From positions 1 to 34,093 of IMG/VR virus record IMGVR_UViG_3300027763_000016: 34,093 nt of DNA; one strand, written 5' to 3'. A program made the translations under genes and the position numbers. Shown here in pieces: positions 23,628-31,713 of the stretch. The notes beneath the pieces are model-generated. The model was not told where the DNA came from. It did not search any database and was given only the letters and a program-made list of their open reading frames with translations. Position 1 is the stretch's first letter, and each line of letters starts with the position of its first letter. Source of the DNA: a virus.

Positions 23628-23743
23628 GTTTTACTATCTATACGCATGATGGCATGAAAGTTGTTCAATGGTTTAAAAATGTAGATGAACTACTGAAATC
23701 AATGCTTAATAACCCTAAAGACAGATACCATAGAAATGAATGA
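23615..23743 (+). CDS. Micro-protein, 42 aa
   Basis: A short frame overlapping the upstream gene by 13 nt and the next by 8 nt, filling the 108-base gap between them. The product begins MERVSFTIYTHDGMKVVQWF and ends basic. The ATG at 23615 or the GTG at 23624 could be the start. Plausible from tiling alone. Confidence 0.45.
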   Translation: MERVSFTIYTHDGMKVVQWFKNVDELLKSMLNNPKDRYHRNE

Positions 23744-23939
23744 TCCAGTAAACCATCCTAAACACTACACCAGCCACCCATCGGGGATTGAATGTATCCA
23801 GGTTACAGAGCATATGGGGTTTTGCCTTGGCAACGCCGTTAAGTACATCTGGCGTGCTGACGAGAAACACGATGCTATTGAGGATCTGCGTAAGGCCAAA
23901 TGGTATATTGAGCGCGAAATAGCTAAGAGGATTAAATGA
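23736..23939 (+). CDS. DUF3310-type phage protein, 67 aa
   Basis: The N-terminal VNHPKHYTSHPSGIECIQVTEHMGFCLGNAVKYIWRADEK and the later EDLRKAKWYIEREI match the DUF3310 (SaV-like) pattern common in phages of many hosts. The family is sometimes annotated as nucleotide-kinase related, without firm evidence. The length is normal. It overlaps the next gene by 4 nt (ATGA). Confidence 0.88.
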   Translation: MNDPVNHPKHYTSHPSGIECIQVTEHMGFCLGNAVKYIWRADEKHDAIEDLRKAKWYIEREIAKRIK

Positions 23940-24157
23940 ATACAGAAGAATGGAATAAAGGTTACGAAAAGGGCCGCGATGACTATTGCTGTAATGGTAA
24001 CTGCAATCAAGGTAGAGATTGCCCTTTACGCACAAAGACACTAACAGATGAGGAAATAATTAATATAGCTAAAGAACACATACATCAAAAACTTGAAGGA
24101 GAAAGATTTGGTTATTTAGATTTTTCTAGAGCAATACTAAGAAAGGCACAAGAGTGA
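23936..24157 (+). CDS. Cys-rich hypothetical protein, 73 aa
   Basis: Four cysteines lie within 12 residues (YCCNGNCNQGRDCPL, about 17-31), suggesting a zinc or disulfide knot, followed by a helical domain (LTDEEIINIAKEHIHQKL). It starts in ATGA and ends in GTGA overlaps. No family known to me. Confidence 0.65.
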   Translation: MNTEEWNKGYEKGRDDYCCNGNCNQGRDCPLRTKTLTDEEIINIAKEHIHQKLEGERFGYLDFSRAILRKAQE

Positions 24158-24393
24158 AAATACTTAAATGGTCTGGAACCACCTTGTGTTTAATTGGTAT
24201 AGCGCTTACCAGCTTTAATGTTTATCCATTGAATATTTTGGTTGGGTTTATCGGCTCTTTATTGTGGGCCGCGGCTGGATATATGCAAGATGACTTGCCG
24301 TTATTGGTGGTTGAGTTAGTGGCAACTGTCATTTATTTTTTTGGGATAGTAACATATATGTTAATAGCGCTAAGAAACTGGGGAATACTATGA
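24154..24393 (+). CDS. Small membrane protein, DUF6552-like, 79 aa
   Basis: Three hydrophobic segments (about 6-22, 28-44 and 50-73) make this a polytopic inner-membrane protein. The opening WSGTTLCLIGIALTSFNVYPLNI and GFIGSLLWAAAGYMQ(D)DLPL resemble the DUF6552 family, as I recall it. The GTG start lies in a GTGA overlap. The role is unknown. Confidence 0.65.
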   Translation: MKILKWSGTTLCLIGIALTSFNVYPLNILVGFIGSLLWAAAGYMQDDLPLLVVELVATVIYFFGIVTYMLIALRNWGIL

Positions 24394-24695
24394 GAAAGCT
24401 ATTATTCGGTGCATTATTTTGTGTAGTATTTTGCACAAAATCCTACGCTCAAGTTACTTTTATGACTGATGGCCTGGGGATGCCAGTAGGCCTAGTGCAG
24501 ACTATTGCGAATATGAACTACTACTCAACTGCTCGCGGTATGCCTGTGGCCGTAGAGACTAAGAAGGGTAATACTTCTTTCTATTCTGATGGCCTACTAA
24601 AGCCAATCGGCACATCATACACACCTACAAACCCTAATCCATTGGATTCTGCATTTGCCCAGCCAGGGATGTTTACATCTATCTGGGATAAATAA
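24390..24695 (+). CDS. Secreted small protein with short internal repeats, 101 aa
   Basis: The N-terminus MRKLLFGALFCVVFCTKSYAQV is a clear Sec signal peptide with cleavage after SYA (residue 20), so the mature 81-aa product is periplasmic or beyond. It carries three related motifs: DGLGMPVG, ARGMPVAV and DGLLKPIG, each followed by a polar spacer. There is no lipobox and no catalytic motif. It is the last gene of the 23.4-24.7 kb module. It might alter the host envelope, for example in superinfection exclusion. Confidence 0.7.
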   Translation: MRKLLFGALFCVVFCTKSYAQVTFMTDGLGMPVGLVQTIANMNYYSTARGMPVAVETKKGNTSFYSDGLLKPIGTSYTPTNPNPLDSAFAQPGMFTSIWDK

Positions 24696-24719
24696 ATGTG
24701 CATGAATTTTCAATAAATT

Positions 24720-24745
24720 TATACATATGGGTATCAATATGTATA
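24720..24745. terminator. Hairpin between convergent genes
   Basis: A perfect 9-bp inverted repeat, TATACATAT with ATATGTATA, around an 8-base loop in the 69-base gap between two convergent operons. It is AT-rich with no clear T-run on either side, so a terminator role is inferred mainly from position. Confidence 0.35.
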
Positions 24746-24764
24746 CGCAATCAATACCTATAGG

Positions 24765-25118
24765 TTACAACTCTAATGGGTCGAATCCAAGTTCATTGGC
24801 TACCATCTTGCAACGGGTTCTAAATGCTTTTCCATGTTGCATCCATTTATCGCCTTTTTGGCGGTGAAAACTCATATGTATACACTCATGTGCCAGCGTA
24901 GTTAAAAGAGTGTAGTAGTGGCCACACCTGGCTGATGAGACTGTAATCGTATGCTCGTAATCTTCCCCGGTATCGTACAGATAAGTACCCATCGTTTCTG
25001 GGTCAATTGTGACTATAAAATCAATTTCTTCTGGCAGAGGCATATTCCATTTTGTAAATGGATAGCAACAGTAAAGAGAGGCGTATAGGTTGCGAACAAC
25101 CTCTGGGGTTATTTTCAT
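24765..25118 (-). CDS. SprT-like zinc metalloprotease domain protein
   Basis: A 117-aa protein with H77-E-C-I-H81 and a third ligand candidate H95 in KWMQHGKAF, the HExxH...HG.xF layout of SprT/Spartan-like domains. There is no signal peptide, so it is cytoplasmic. SprT-like proteins in phages are of unknown target; cleavage of proteins crosslinked to DNA is the known role of the Spartan relatives. It starts 11 nt after the metallophosphoesterase stop on the same strand. Confidence 0.75.
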   Translation of the reverse strand: MKITPEVVRNLYASLYCCYPFTKWNMPLPEEIDFIVTIDPETMGTYLYDTGEDYEHTITVSSARCGHYYTLLTTLAHECIHMSFHRQKGDKWMQHGKAFRTRCKMVANELGFDPLEL

Positions 25119-25129
25119 GCCATTATGCG

Positions 25130-26095
25130 CTAGATTTTATTGATGCATCCTCTAAACTCAAACTCATCCTCACCGCAGACTTGGATTAGTTCTGGCAACA
25201 TCAGGCGGCCACGCTCAAAAGACAATAGGGCAAACCCTGATCGCCAATCTTTTGGGTTGTCCTCGGTGTAGTGTACAAATTGCTCTGAGTTTGGATCCGC
25301 TAAGGTTCCGGTCTGTACCCCATATCGCGTGCCATTATAGTCAGTCACCGGTTGAACGGCGAGATTGTGCGTATGGCCAGTAATGATATTAGTACCGCTC
25401 GCAACCGAGTTGGCCCTACCGGCCCCAAATCCACCCTTAAACCGATGCTTGATTACAGTATCTGAGTTAACCCAATAAGACCAACATGGTTTCCACATAG
25501 GAAAGTGGTCTTTTAGTGTCATTCCTTTAACGCCCTCATACTGCGGAGCCTGTGCCGCTAAGAATGTTTCAAAGCGTGCGTCATGGTTTCCTAAAGTCCA
25601 GATTAATTCTGCGCCTTTAGATACTTTTTCAATGCCGCCCATAAACTCCTGGCACGCCTCTAACTCTTCTTTGACTGATGGGGTTTGAGACCAGCCTATT
25701 CTTGGGTGCCGGGATGCCTGGGATCCGTCAAATACATCCCCATTTGCAATCACAACCTTTGGCTTAAATTCTTTGATAATCATCAATAGCGCTCGATAAG
25801 CGGTAGTGTAATCATCTGGCCAGAAGTGAGCGTCTGAAAATACGACTACTCGTCCCTTTTCCATCTCAATGCCACGCCTAGCATTGCCTGGAGTTTGCTC
25901 AATTCTTTTTATAACTGTTTCTTGTCTTTGGCTATTAAATGTTTCTAGTTTGATTCCAAGTCTACATTCAATAGATCTGCGCCGATTCATTATTGACCTA
26001 GCACTATATTTATGCTTTTCAGCCAACAGGCTAGGACTCCCCAATTTATTCCACTCTTCTATAAATTGTTCATCTGTGAGATGATATCCTGACAT
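25130..26095 (-). CDS. Calcineurin-like metallophosphoesterase with N-terminal HTH
   Basis: With the ATG at 26095 this is 321 aa. The longer frame from 26341 would overlap the large terminase start on the other strand by 173 nt and its extra residues mirror that gene, so I reject it. Residues about 5-50 form a helix-turn-helix (LLAEKHKYSARSIMNRRRSI). The phosphoesterase motifs are complete: D88-x-H90, G-D120-V-F-D123, G-N170-H-D172 and G-H242-T-H244. It hydrolyses a phosphate mono- or diester on nucleic acid, nucleotide or protein; the substrate cannot be read. It may act on DNA ends or in nucleotide recycling. Confidence 0.82.
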   Translation of the reverse strand: MSGYHLTDEQFIEEWNKLGSPSLLAEKHKYSARSIMNRRRSIECRLGIKLETFNSQRQETVIKRIEQTPGNARRGIEMEKGRVVVFSDAHFWPDDYTTAYRALLMIIKEFKPKVVIANGDVFDGSQASRHPRIGWSQTPSVKEELEACQEFMGGIEKVSKGAELIWTLGNHDARFETFLAAQAPQYEGVKGMTLKDHFPMWKPCWSYWVNSDTVIKHRFKGGFGAGRANSVASGTNIITGHTHNLAVQPVTDYNGTRYGVQTGTLADPNSEQFVHYTEDNPKDWRSGFALLSFERGRLMLPELIQVCGEDEFEFRGCINKI

Positions 26096-26112
26096 ATTTT
26101 CTTTCAAAAATT

Positions 26113-26140
26113 TTGCATATTGCTGTTTATACAGTATATT
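26113..26140 (+). promoter_or_regulatory. Promoter before the terminase and structural operon
   Basis: TTGCAT, 16-bp spacer, TATATT (5 of 6) in the 73-base gap between divergent genes. The spacer holds a CTGT-TTAT-ACAG inverted repeat. The large terminase ATG follows 28 nt after the -10. A leftward promoter for the phosphoesterase may share this gap, but I cannot place it reliably. Confidence 0.5.
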
Positions 26141-26168
26141 TACGAAAATATCACTAAAAAGGTAATCA

Positions 26169-27725
26169 ATGTCTAGAACCAAAGAGATGAGTTCTAAAGC
26201 ATTACCGGACTCAGGGTTAAATTTAGACTTCTCTAAAAGCCCAGAAGTATATAAATTCCTGACAAGCAATGCATTTGTGCGTGGAATGATGGGGCCAGTA
26301 GGCTCCGGAAAATCATATGCGTGCGCCGCTGAGGTATTCATCAGGGCAATTCAGCAAAAGCCTAGCCCTATCGATGGCATCCGATATAGCCGTTTTGTTA
26401 TTGTACGAAACTCGTACCCAGAACTTAAGACTACCACAATCAAGACCTGGTTAGACCTATTCCCAGAGAATACCTTTGGGCCAATGCTCCATACTCCACC
26501 AATTACACACCACATACGGCTACCTAGTCGCGATGGCGCGGCCGGTATTGACTGCGAGGTTATCTTTCTAGCGCTTGACCAACCAAAAGATGTGAGAAAA
26601 CTACTCTCTTTGGAGTTGACTGGCGCGTGGGTTAATGAGGCGCGTGAGTTGCCCAAGGCCGTGATTGATGGGTTGACCCACCGGGTAGGGCGATATCCTA
26701 CCAAGCGCGATGGTGGTGCGTCCTGGCATGGTATTTGGATGGATACCAACCCTATGGACGATGACCATTGGTGGTTTAGGATGGCCGAGAAGGAAAAGAT
26801 GACGGGCGCGTATGCTTGGAAGTTTTTTAAACAGCCTGGCGGTGTTATTGAAATTACAAAGGATGAGTTGCCGGAGAACCCAGAAGCCAATGATTGTATT
26901 TTTGCATCTGGCAAATGGTGGCAATTAAACAACAAAGCTGAGAATGTGGCAAACCTACCGGCTGGCTACTATCAACAGATGCTGTTAGGTAAAAATCTAG
27001 ATTGGATCAGGTGCTATGCCGAGGGTAAATATACCTATGTGCAAGAGGGTAAGTCGGTTTGGCCAGAGTATGACGATAATATTATGTCTGGTGATGTGGA
27101 ATTAGATCCATCTGTGCCATTACAAATAGGATTAGACTTTGGTTTAACCCCAGCGGCGGTTATTGGCCAGCGCTTACCGAATGGAAGGTGGGTAATCCTT
27201 GATGAGATTGTTACTTTTGATATGGGTTTGGAGCGTTTTGGTCATCAACTGGTGTCCGAAATCAACGCCAGATACCCCAATATGCAAGTGCTTGTATGGG
27301 GCGATCCAGCCGGTATGGCCAGAGATGCAATCTATGAGGTTACTGCCTTTGACTTTCTTAAAACACTAGGCCTCAAAGCCCAACCAACCCCATCTAATGA
27401 CTTCAAAGTACGCCGAGAGTCAGCGGCCGCGCCCATGCAAAGGCTTATTAACGGCAAGCCAGGGCTAATCGTTGACACAAAATGCAAATTATTGCGTAAA
27501 TCATTAGCTGGTGGGTATCACTTTAAGCGTATATCAGTAGGATCAGGACAAGAGCGCTTTAGAGATGCGCCAAATAAGAATGAACATTCCCATGTGGGCG
27601 ATGCCTTTGGGTATCTATTACTAGGTGGTGGGGAATATAAGCGCATGACTAGGGGTAATCTAGGGGCATCTAAGACTTTTATAGCCCAAACTGTAGCCAA
27701 TAGCGAATTTGATATATTCGGATAA
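26169..27725 (+). CDS. Terminase large subunit
   Basis: A 518-aa packaging ATPase and nuclease. Walker A is GPVGSGKS at residues 42-49, Walker B with the catalytic carboxylate is in LTGAWVNEARE near residues 150-160, and the RNase-H-like nuclease begins with QIGLDFGLTPAA near residue 320. The later WGDPAG and HVGDAFGYLL carry further nuclease acids. The length is normal for a TerL. It is followed by a TAATG-type overlap with the acetyltransferase-like gene and leads the late operon. The small subunit is 2.8 kb upstream. Confidence 0.95.
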   Translation: MSRTKEMSSKALPDSGLNLDFSKSPEVYKFLTSNAFVRGMMGPVGSGKSYACAAEVFIRAIQQKPSPIDGIRYSRFVIVRNSYPELKTTTIKTWLDLFPENTFGPMLHTPPITHHIRLPSRDGAAGIDCEVIFLALDQPKDVRKLLSLELTGAWVNEARELPKAVIDGLTHRVGRYPTKRDGGASWHGIWMDTNPMDDDHWWFRMAEKEKMTGAYAWKFFKQPGGVIEITKDELPENPEANDCIFASGKWWQLNNKAENVANLPAGYYQQMLLGKNLDWIRCYAEGKYTYVQEGKSVWPEYDDNIMSGDVELDPSVPLQIGLDFGLTPAAVIGQRLPNGRWVILDEIVTFDMGLERFGHQLVSEINARYPNMQVLVWGDPAGMARDAIYEVTAFDFLKTLGLKAQPTPSNDFKVRRESAAAPMQRLINGKPGLIVDTKCKLLRKSLAGGYHFKRISVGSGQERFRDAPNKNEHSHVGDAFGYLLLGGGEYKRMTRGNLGASKTFIAQTVANSEFDIFG

Positions 27726-28219
27726 TGAAAACATCTATTCCATACGAACTTCTTAATGAGCAGATGCATAAACGCAGAGGCTTATTTACTTTGCCATTTG
27801 TAATCGATCACTTTGACCAGATGGATATAGAACAACCTGAGTTGCTGGCAGTATCTAGGGGTTATGGCATTCGAGATATGGTATCTAGCCAGGCTCAACT
27901 AGGCACAGCTATTACTATTTTTTATCATGGTAAACCCGTAGCCATTGTTGGGGTCATATTGTTCTGGGGTGGCGTTGGTGAGATGTGGGCCTTGTTCGAT
28001 CACCAGGCTAGAAAGATGCCATCTACAATGGTTAAATGCGCTTTATCATTTATCGATATCGCTATGAGATATCTACACTTGCATAGATTGCAAATAACAG
28101 TTAGAACTGATGACAGTCGTGCTATTCGTTATGCAAAGTCTTTGTATTTTGAAACTGAATGCGTAATGAGAAAGTATGGCCCAGACAAAGTTGACTCTTA
28201 CTTAATGACGAGGTTATAA
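27725..28219 (+). CDS. GNAT-like / DUF2833-type protein, 164 aa
   Basis: Similar in layout to the small acetyltransferase-like proteins found beside terminase and portal genes in T7-like podoviruses (DUF2833 type). A beta-strand region GTAITIFYHGKPVAIVGVILFWGGVGEMWALFD is followed by a helix, then LHRLQITVRTDDSRAIRYAKSLYFETECVMRKYGPD, which matches the GNAT C-terminal strand-helix-strand. The usual R/Q-x-x-G-x-G/A acetyl-CoA loop is not clear, so it may be non-enzymatic. Confidence 0.65.
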   Translation: MKTSIPYELLNEQMHKRRGLFTLPFVIDHFDQMDIEQPELLAVSRGYGIRDMVSSQAQLGTAITIFYHGKPVAIVGVILFWGGVGEMWALFDHQARKMPSTMVKCALSFIDIAMRYLHLHRLQITVRTDDSRAIRYAKSLYFETECVMRKYGPDKVDSYLMTRL

Positions 28220-28465
28220 ATGGGTGGATTATTTGGCGGTAAGCCTGACACGAGCGGAGCAGAACGCGCCGCCGCTGAGACCAAGGCTCAGACAGAGGCA
28301 ATGCAAAAACAAGCGGCAGACGAAAAGCGTCTATTAGCGGAACAGAATGCGGCACGCCAGAAGGCGCGATTGCGTGGTGGTAGTCGGATGCTATTATCCG
28401 ATACTCGTTTAACTCCAGAAACAGGCGTACAGACGCTTGGTGCTGATAAAACAGGAGTAATGTAA
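28220..28465 (+). CDS. Small virion-region protein, first of a tandem pair, 81 aa
   Basis: A Gly-rich start (MGGLFGGK), a coiled-coil middle rich in Ala, Glu and Gln, and a C-terminal RGGSRMLLSDTRLTPETGVQTLG box. The neighbour gene shares this box in altered form. It starts directly after the previous stop codon. The family is common next to podoviral portals in my recollection, but has no known role. Confidence 0.7.
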   Translation: MGGLFGGKPDTSGAERAAAETKAQTEAMQKQAADEKRLLAEQNAARQKARLRGGSRMLLSDTRLTPETGVQTLGADKTGVM

Positions 28466-28467
28466 TC

Positions 28468-28710
28468 ATGGGTGGAGCAGTCAGAGCAGTATCACAAGTT
28501 GTTGGAATTGCAAAAAAACCAGAACAAGCAGTTCAAAATGTTCTTGATTCCGCATCAGGAAAAAAAGAATCTACAGTATCTAGATCTCAAGAAGAAGATG
28601 CCGCTCGTATGAGAGCATCTCGCCGCCGTGGCCGTCAGTTATTATCTGATGCCCGTTTAAATCCAGAGGGCGGTGTTCAAACTTTAGGTGGAGGATCTAG
28701 CCTTGGATGA
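28468..28710 (+). CDS. Small virion-region protein, second of a tandem pair, 80 aa
   Basis: The C-terminal RRRGRQLLSDARLNPEGGVQTLGGG matches the box at the end of the preceding protein (LLSD-x-RL-x-PE-x-GVQTLG). The N-terminal half is different (MGGAVRAVSQVVGIAKKPEQ). The pair looks like an old duplication or a shared docking tail. The end overlaps the next gene by 8 nt. Confidence 0.68.
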   Translation: MGGAVRAVSQVVGIAKKPEQAVQNVLDSASGKKESTVSRSQEEDAARMRASRRRGRQLLSDARLNPEGGVQTLGGGSSLG

Positions 28711-28861
28711 TAAATCGAAGATGCAAAAGAAAGTCAGCAAGGTAATGCGCGAGTATAAAGCTGGCGGCTTACATTCTGGCAAAGGCGGCCCAGTTGTTAA
28801 GGATCAGAAACAGGCCGTAGCTATTGCTATGTCTGAAGCTGGAATGGCTAAGAAGAAATAA
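28703..28861 (+). CDS. DUF6496-like basic mini-protein, 52 aa
   Basis: A 52-codon gene starting at TTG with GGAGG about 10 nt upstream, and overlapping the next start as TAATG. The product, starting MDDKSKMQKKVSKVMREYKA, contains K-V-M-R-E-Y-K-A-G-x-L-H-S-G-K-G-G-P-V-V and K-Q-A-V-A-I-A-M-S-E-A, the pattern of the bacterial DUF6496 family, as I recall it. It fills the gap exactly. An internal ATG at 28721 is a shorter option. The function is unknown. Confidence 0.75.
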   Translation: MDDKSKMQKKVSKVMREYKAGGLHSGKGGPVVKDQKQAVAIAMSEAGMAKKK

Positions 28862-29445
28862 TGGCCATTGAAGTTAAGCGAGAATCGCTTGATACTAAAT
28901 CTATCCATGTATCACCATCCTATGTTGATAAAGATGGACTACATTATTTAATTGGATCAGACAGGCCAAACCCAATTCTTGATGTTAACCACCTAAGACT
29001 TCATGAAGGTAGAGCATTTAAGGCATATCGCATTTATCCAGACGCAACAAAGTTAGCCGCTGGGGCAAGTTGCAATATAGCTATTGCATGGGCTAGTGGT
29101 GTTACTCCACATATATTGCTTGATGCTAGTTGTGGTGGCGATGCTGAGTTGTATGTTTATGAAGGTGCAGTTGTAACTGGTGGAACATCGTTTACTGCCA
29201 TTAATCGTCAGCGCGTTATTAATACTGCAAGTCAATCAGCTATTTTAATAAACCCAACAGTCACTAGCGTTGGCACAGAAATTGATGCAGAGATTGTTAC
29301 TGGTGGCTCTGGCAAAAAAGCTGGTGGAGCTGGTTCGTCTGCATTAGAGATGGTATTCAAACCATTGACAACCTATCTTTTTAGATTGACTAATGTAAAT
29401 GGTACTGCACATATGGCCGAATTAATTATTGAATGGTACGAATAA
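28861..29445 (+). CDS. Probable virion structural protein, 194 aa
   Basis: A beta-rich protein without signal or membrane segment, with a head-fibre or decoration-like composition. The N-terminal half has YLIGSDRPNPILDVNHLRLHEGRAFKAY; the C-terminal half ends FRLTNVNGTAHMAELIIEWYE, a jelly-roll-like strand pattern. Its place between terminase and portal suggests a virion part or assembly factor. The call is from layout. Confidence 0.55.
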   Translation: MAIEVKRESLDTKSIHVSPSYVDKDGLHYLIGSDRPNPILDVNHLRLHEGRAFKAYRIYPDATKLAAGASCNIAIAWASGVTPHILLDASCGGDAELYVYEGAVVTGGTSFTAINRQRVINTASQSAILINPTVTSVGTEIDAEIVTGGSGKKAGGAGSSALEMVFKPLTTYLFRLTNVNGTAHMAELIIEWYE

Positions 29446-29873
29446 TGGAAGATTACACACAAGGTAAGCGTTGTCCACCAGTATTGATGGACAAAGAGAT
29501 GAGTATTTTTAATCATCGAGTCTGCATTACTAAAGCCGATCTAGGCCCAGCAAATCCTAAAATGCCAGAAGTAATGTTTTGGCTAATGAAGTCTGCTAAA
29601 TGGAATGTAAGCGAATGCGCCGCACGCGAGATGGTTTGTGGCAACTGCGGTCATTACTGGAAAACAAAATTCATTGATGATTGCATGAAAGAATATGAAC
29701 AAGTAACCCCACCGGAAGTTGACCCAGCATGGGTTGATACTAATGAATCTGGTGGCTATTGTGATGAATGGGAAATTCCATGCACATCATCTAGGACTTG
29801 TGATACATGGGAGCCAGGCGGCCCTATTACTGATGCAACCAAGAAAAATCCATTTGAGGATGAGGAAGAATAA
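29445..29873 (+). CDS. Cys-rich protein before the portal, 142 aa
   Basis: I took the ATG at 29445, in a TAATG overlap with the upstream stop, over one 12 nt earlier. The motif M-V-C-G-N-C-G-H-Y-W, then C in DDCMKEYE and several more Cys (YCDEWEIPCTSSRTCDTW), points to one or two zinc sites. The tail is acidic (NPFEDEEE). It ends in a TAATG overlap with the portal gene. It may be an assembly factor; the family is not known to me. Confidence 0.62.
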   Translation: MEDYTQGKRCPPVLMDKEMSIFNHRVCITKADLGPANPKMPEVMFWLMKSAKWNVSECAAREMVCGNCGHYWKTKFIDDCMKEYEQVTPPEVDPAWVDTNESGGYCDEWEIPCTSSRTCDTWEPGGPITDATKKNPFEDEEE

Positions 29874-31441
29874 TGGCTGAAATGAAATTAACTCCTAGCG
29901 ATATTCTTAAGCGGCATGATATTGCTTTGCGTAAGAAAGAAGATTTCAGAGACCTCTACGATGAGGCCTATGAATTCGCTTTGCCACAAAGAAACCTATA
30001 TGACGGGTATTATGATGGTAAGGTTGGCGGCGCTAAGAAGATGAACCGAGTCTTTGACGCTACTGCTATCAACTCTACACAGCGCTTTGCCAACCGATTA
30101 CAGTCTGGTATTTTTCCACCACAGAGAAAGTGGTGTCGTTTAGAAACTGGCCCAGATATTCCAGCAGATCGCAGACAAGAGGCCGCGGCCGCTCTTGATA
30201 TCTACGCAGACAAAATGTTTGCAACTCTTAAGCAATCTAACTTTGATATTGCTATGGGTGAGTTCTTATTAGATCTGGCCGTAGGAACCGCAGTAATGAT
30301 GGTTCAGCCTGGAGACGATACAACGCCCATTAACTTTATTCCTGTGCCACAGTTCTTGGTAGCATTTGAAGAAGGCGCAAATGGCCAAGTAGATAATGTA
30401 TACCGCCGTATGCGTATCAAAGGTGAGGCAATTATTCAGCAATGGAAAGATGCCAATATTCCAGCAGATCTGCAAACTACAATAGATATGAAACCTACAG
30501 AAGATGTAGAGTTGATTGAGGCAACAGTACTTGATCCTAAGCGTGGTGACTTTATGTACTATGTTATCCACAAAGAGACTAAGCAAGAGTTAGTATTCCG
30601 TAGACTTAAGGTTAGCCCTTGGGTTGTCAGTCGCTATATGAAAGTAGCTGGCGAGATCTATGGTCGTGGCCCATTGATTACTGCTTTACCTGATATCAAG
30701 ACCTTGAATAAGACTCTTGAGTTAGTGTTAAAGAATGCATCTCTAGCTATCTCCGGCGTATACACCGCGGCTGACGATGGTGTGCTAAATCCAGCTACTG
30801 TCAAAATCGTACCAGGAGCAATTATTCCTGTTGCGCGTAATGGTGGCCCACAAGGCGAATCTTTACGCCCATTGCCGCGTGCCGGAGATTTCAATGTATC
30901 TCAAATTATTATGAATGACCTACGCATGAATGTTAAACGCATTCTGTTAGATGAGTCATTACCTCCTGATAACATGAGCGCTCGTTCTGCTACTGAAGTG
31001 GTAGAGCGTATGAAAGAATTAAGTCAAAACTTAGGATCTGCATTTGGCCGTTTAATCAACGAAACAATGATTCCATTGGTAAGCAAGATTTTACAAGTCA
31101 TGGATGACCGCGGATTGATTGACTTACCACTACGAGTCAACGGCCTTGAGGTTAAGGTTGCTCCAGTTGCTCCATTGGCTATGGCTCAGAATATGGAAGA
31201 TGTAACCAATGTCGTACAGTTTGTACAGATGGCTCAACAGTTTGGCCCAGAAGGACAAGCAACTCCTAAGATGGGTGAAATTATTGACTACATTGGTGAC
31301 AAGCTGGGCATACCAGTTAGTCTGCGCTTTGATAAAGCAGAGCGTGATTACAATATCCAACAGATTCAACAGCAAGCCGCTCAGGCCGCACAACAAAATC
31401 CTGAGATGGTTCCCGAAATGATGAAGATGGCTGGAGCCTAA
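29873..31441 (+). CDS. Portal protein (T7-type head-tail connector)
   Basis: A 522-aa portal, the dodecameric ring at the DNA entry vertex. The N-terminus carries the T7-family pattern (RDLYDEAYEFALPQRNLYD, then RVFDATAINSTQRFANRLQSGIFPPQRKW), the middle has YGRGPLITALPDIKTLNKTLEL, and then DNMSARSATEVVERMKEL, as in head-tail connector proteins. The C-terminal 40 residues are Gln/Ala-rich. The length matches T7 gp8 (536 aa). Confidence 0.95.
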   Translation: MAEMKLTPSDILKRHDIALRKKEDFRDLYDEAYEFALPQRNLYDGYYDGKVGGAKKMNRVFDATAINSTQRFANRLQSGIFPPQRKWCRLETGPDIPADRRQEAAAALDIYADKMFATLKQSNFDIAMGEFLLDLAVGTAVMMVQPGDDTTPINFIPVPQFLVAFEEGANGQVDNVYRRMRIKGEAIIQQWKDANIPADLQTTIDMKPTEDVELIEATVLDPKRGDFMYYVIHKETKQELVFRRLKVSPWVVSRYMKVAGEIYGRGPLITALPDIKTLNKTLELVLKNASLAISGVYTAADDGVLNPATVKIVPGAIIPVARNGGPQGESLRPLPRAGDFNVSQIIMNDLRMNVKRILLDESLPPDNMSARSATEVVERMKELSQNLGSAFGRLINETMIPLVSKILQVMDDRGLIDLPLRVNGLEVKVAPVAPLAMAQNMEDVTNVVQFVQMAQQFGPEGQATPKMGEIIDYIGDKLGIPVSLRFDKAERDYNIQQIQQQAAQAAQQNPEMVPEMMKMAGA

Positions 31442-31444
31442 TAG

Positions 31445-31711
31445 ATGAATGTAGAAGGATGGGAAGGTCTGCAAGAGCAGATAACCGATATCCGCGGTGC
31501 AGAACAGGCCGTAGAAGATTTAAACAAATTATGCCTCAGAGTACTTGCATCTGAGGATGGAGAAAAACTGATGAAGTGGTTAAGAGCCACTTTATTAGAG
31601 CAACCAGTTGCCTTGCCTGGTTCTGATCCAAGTTATGCTTTCTACCGAGAAGGGCAGAATAGTATTGTTCGGGATCTTGAAGCAAGGATTCAAAAAGCAA
31701 GGAAACTATAA
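31445..31711 (+). CDS. Bbp19-like small protein, 88 aa
   Basis: The pattern L-x-x-L-C-L-R-V-L-A-S-E-D-G-E-K-L-M-K-W-L and then YAFYREGQNSIVRDLEARI matches the short Bbp19-type phage proteins that sit between portal and scaffold. Its function is unknown. It starts 3 nt after the portal stop and ends 2 nt before the scaffold start. Confidence 0.75.
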   Translation: MNVEGWEGLQEQITDIRGAEQAVEDLNKLCLRVLASEDGEKLMKWLRATLLEQPVALPGSDPSYAFYREGQNSIVRDLEARIQKARKL

Positions 31712-31713
31712 CA

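Noticed and set aside
26096-26341. Longer N-terminus of the metallophosphoesterase
   Set aside because: It would lie antisense to the start and Walker A region of the large terminase and over its promoter; the internal ATG at 26095 leaves a normal divergent gap.
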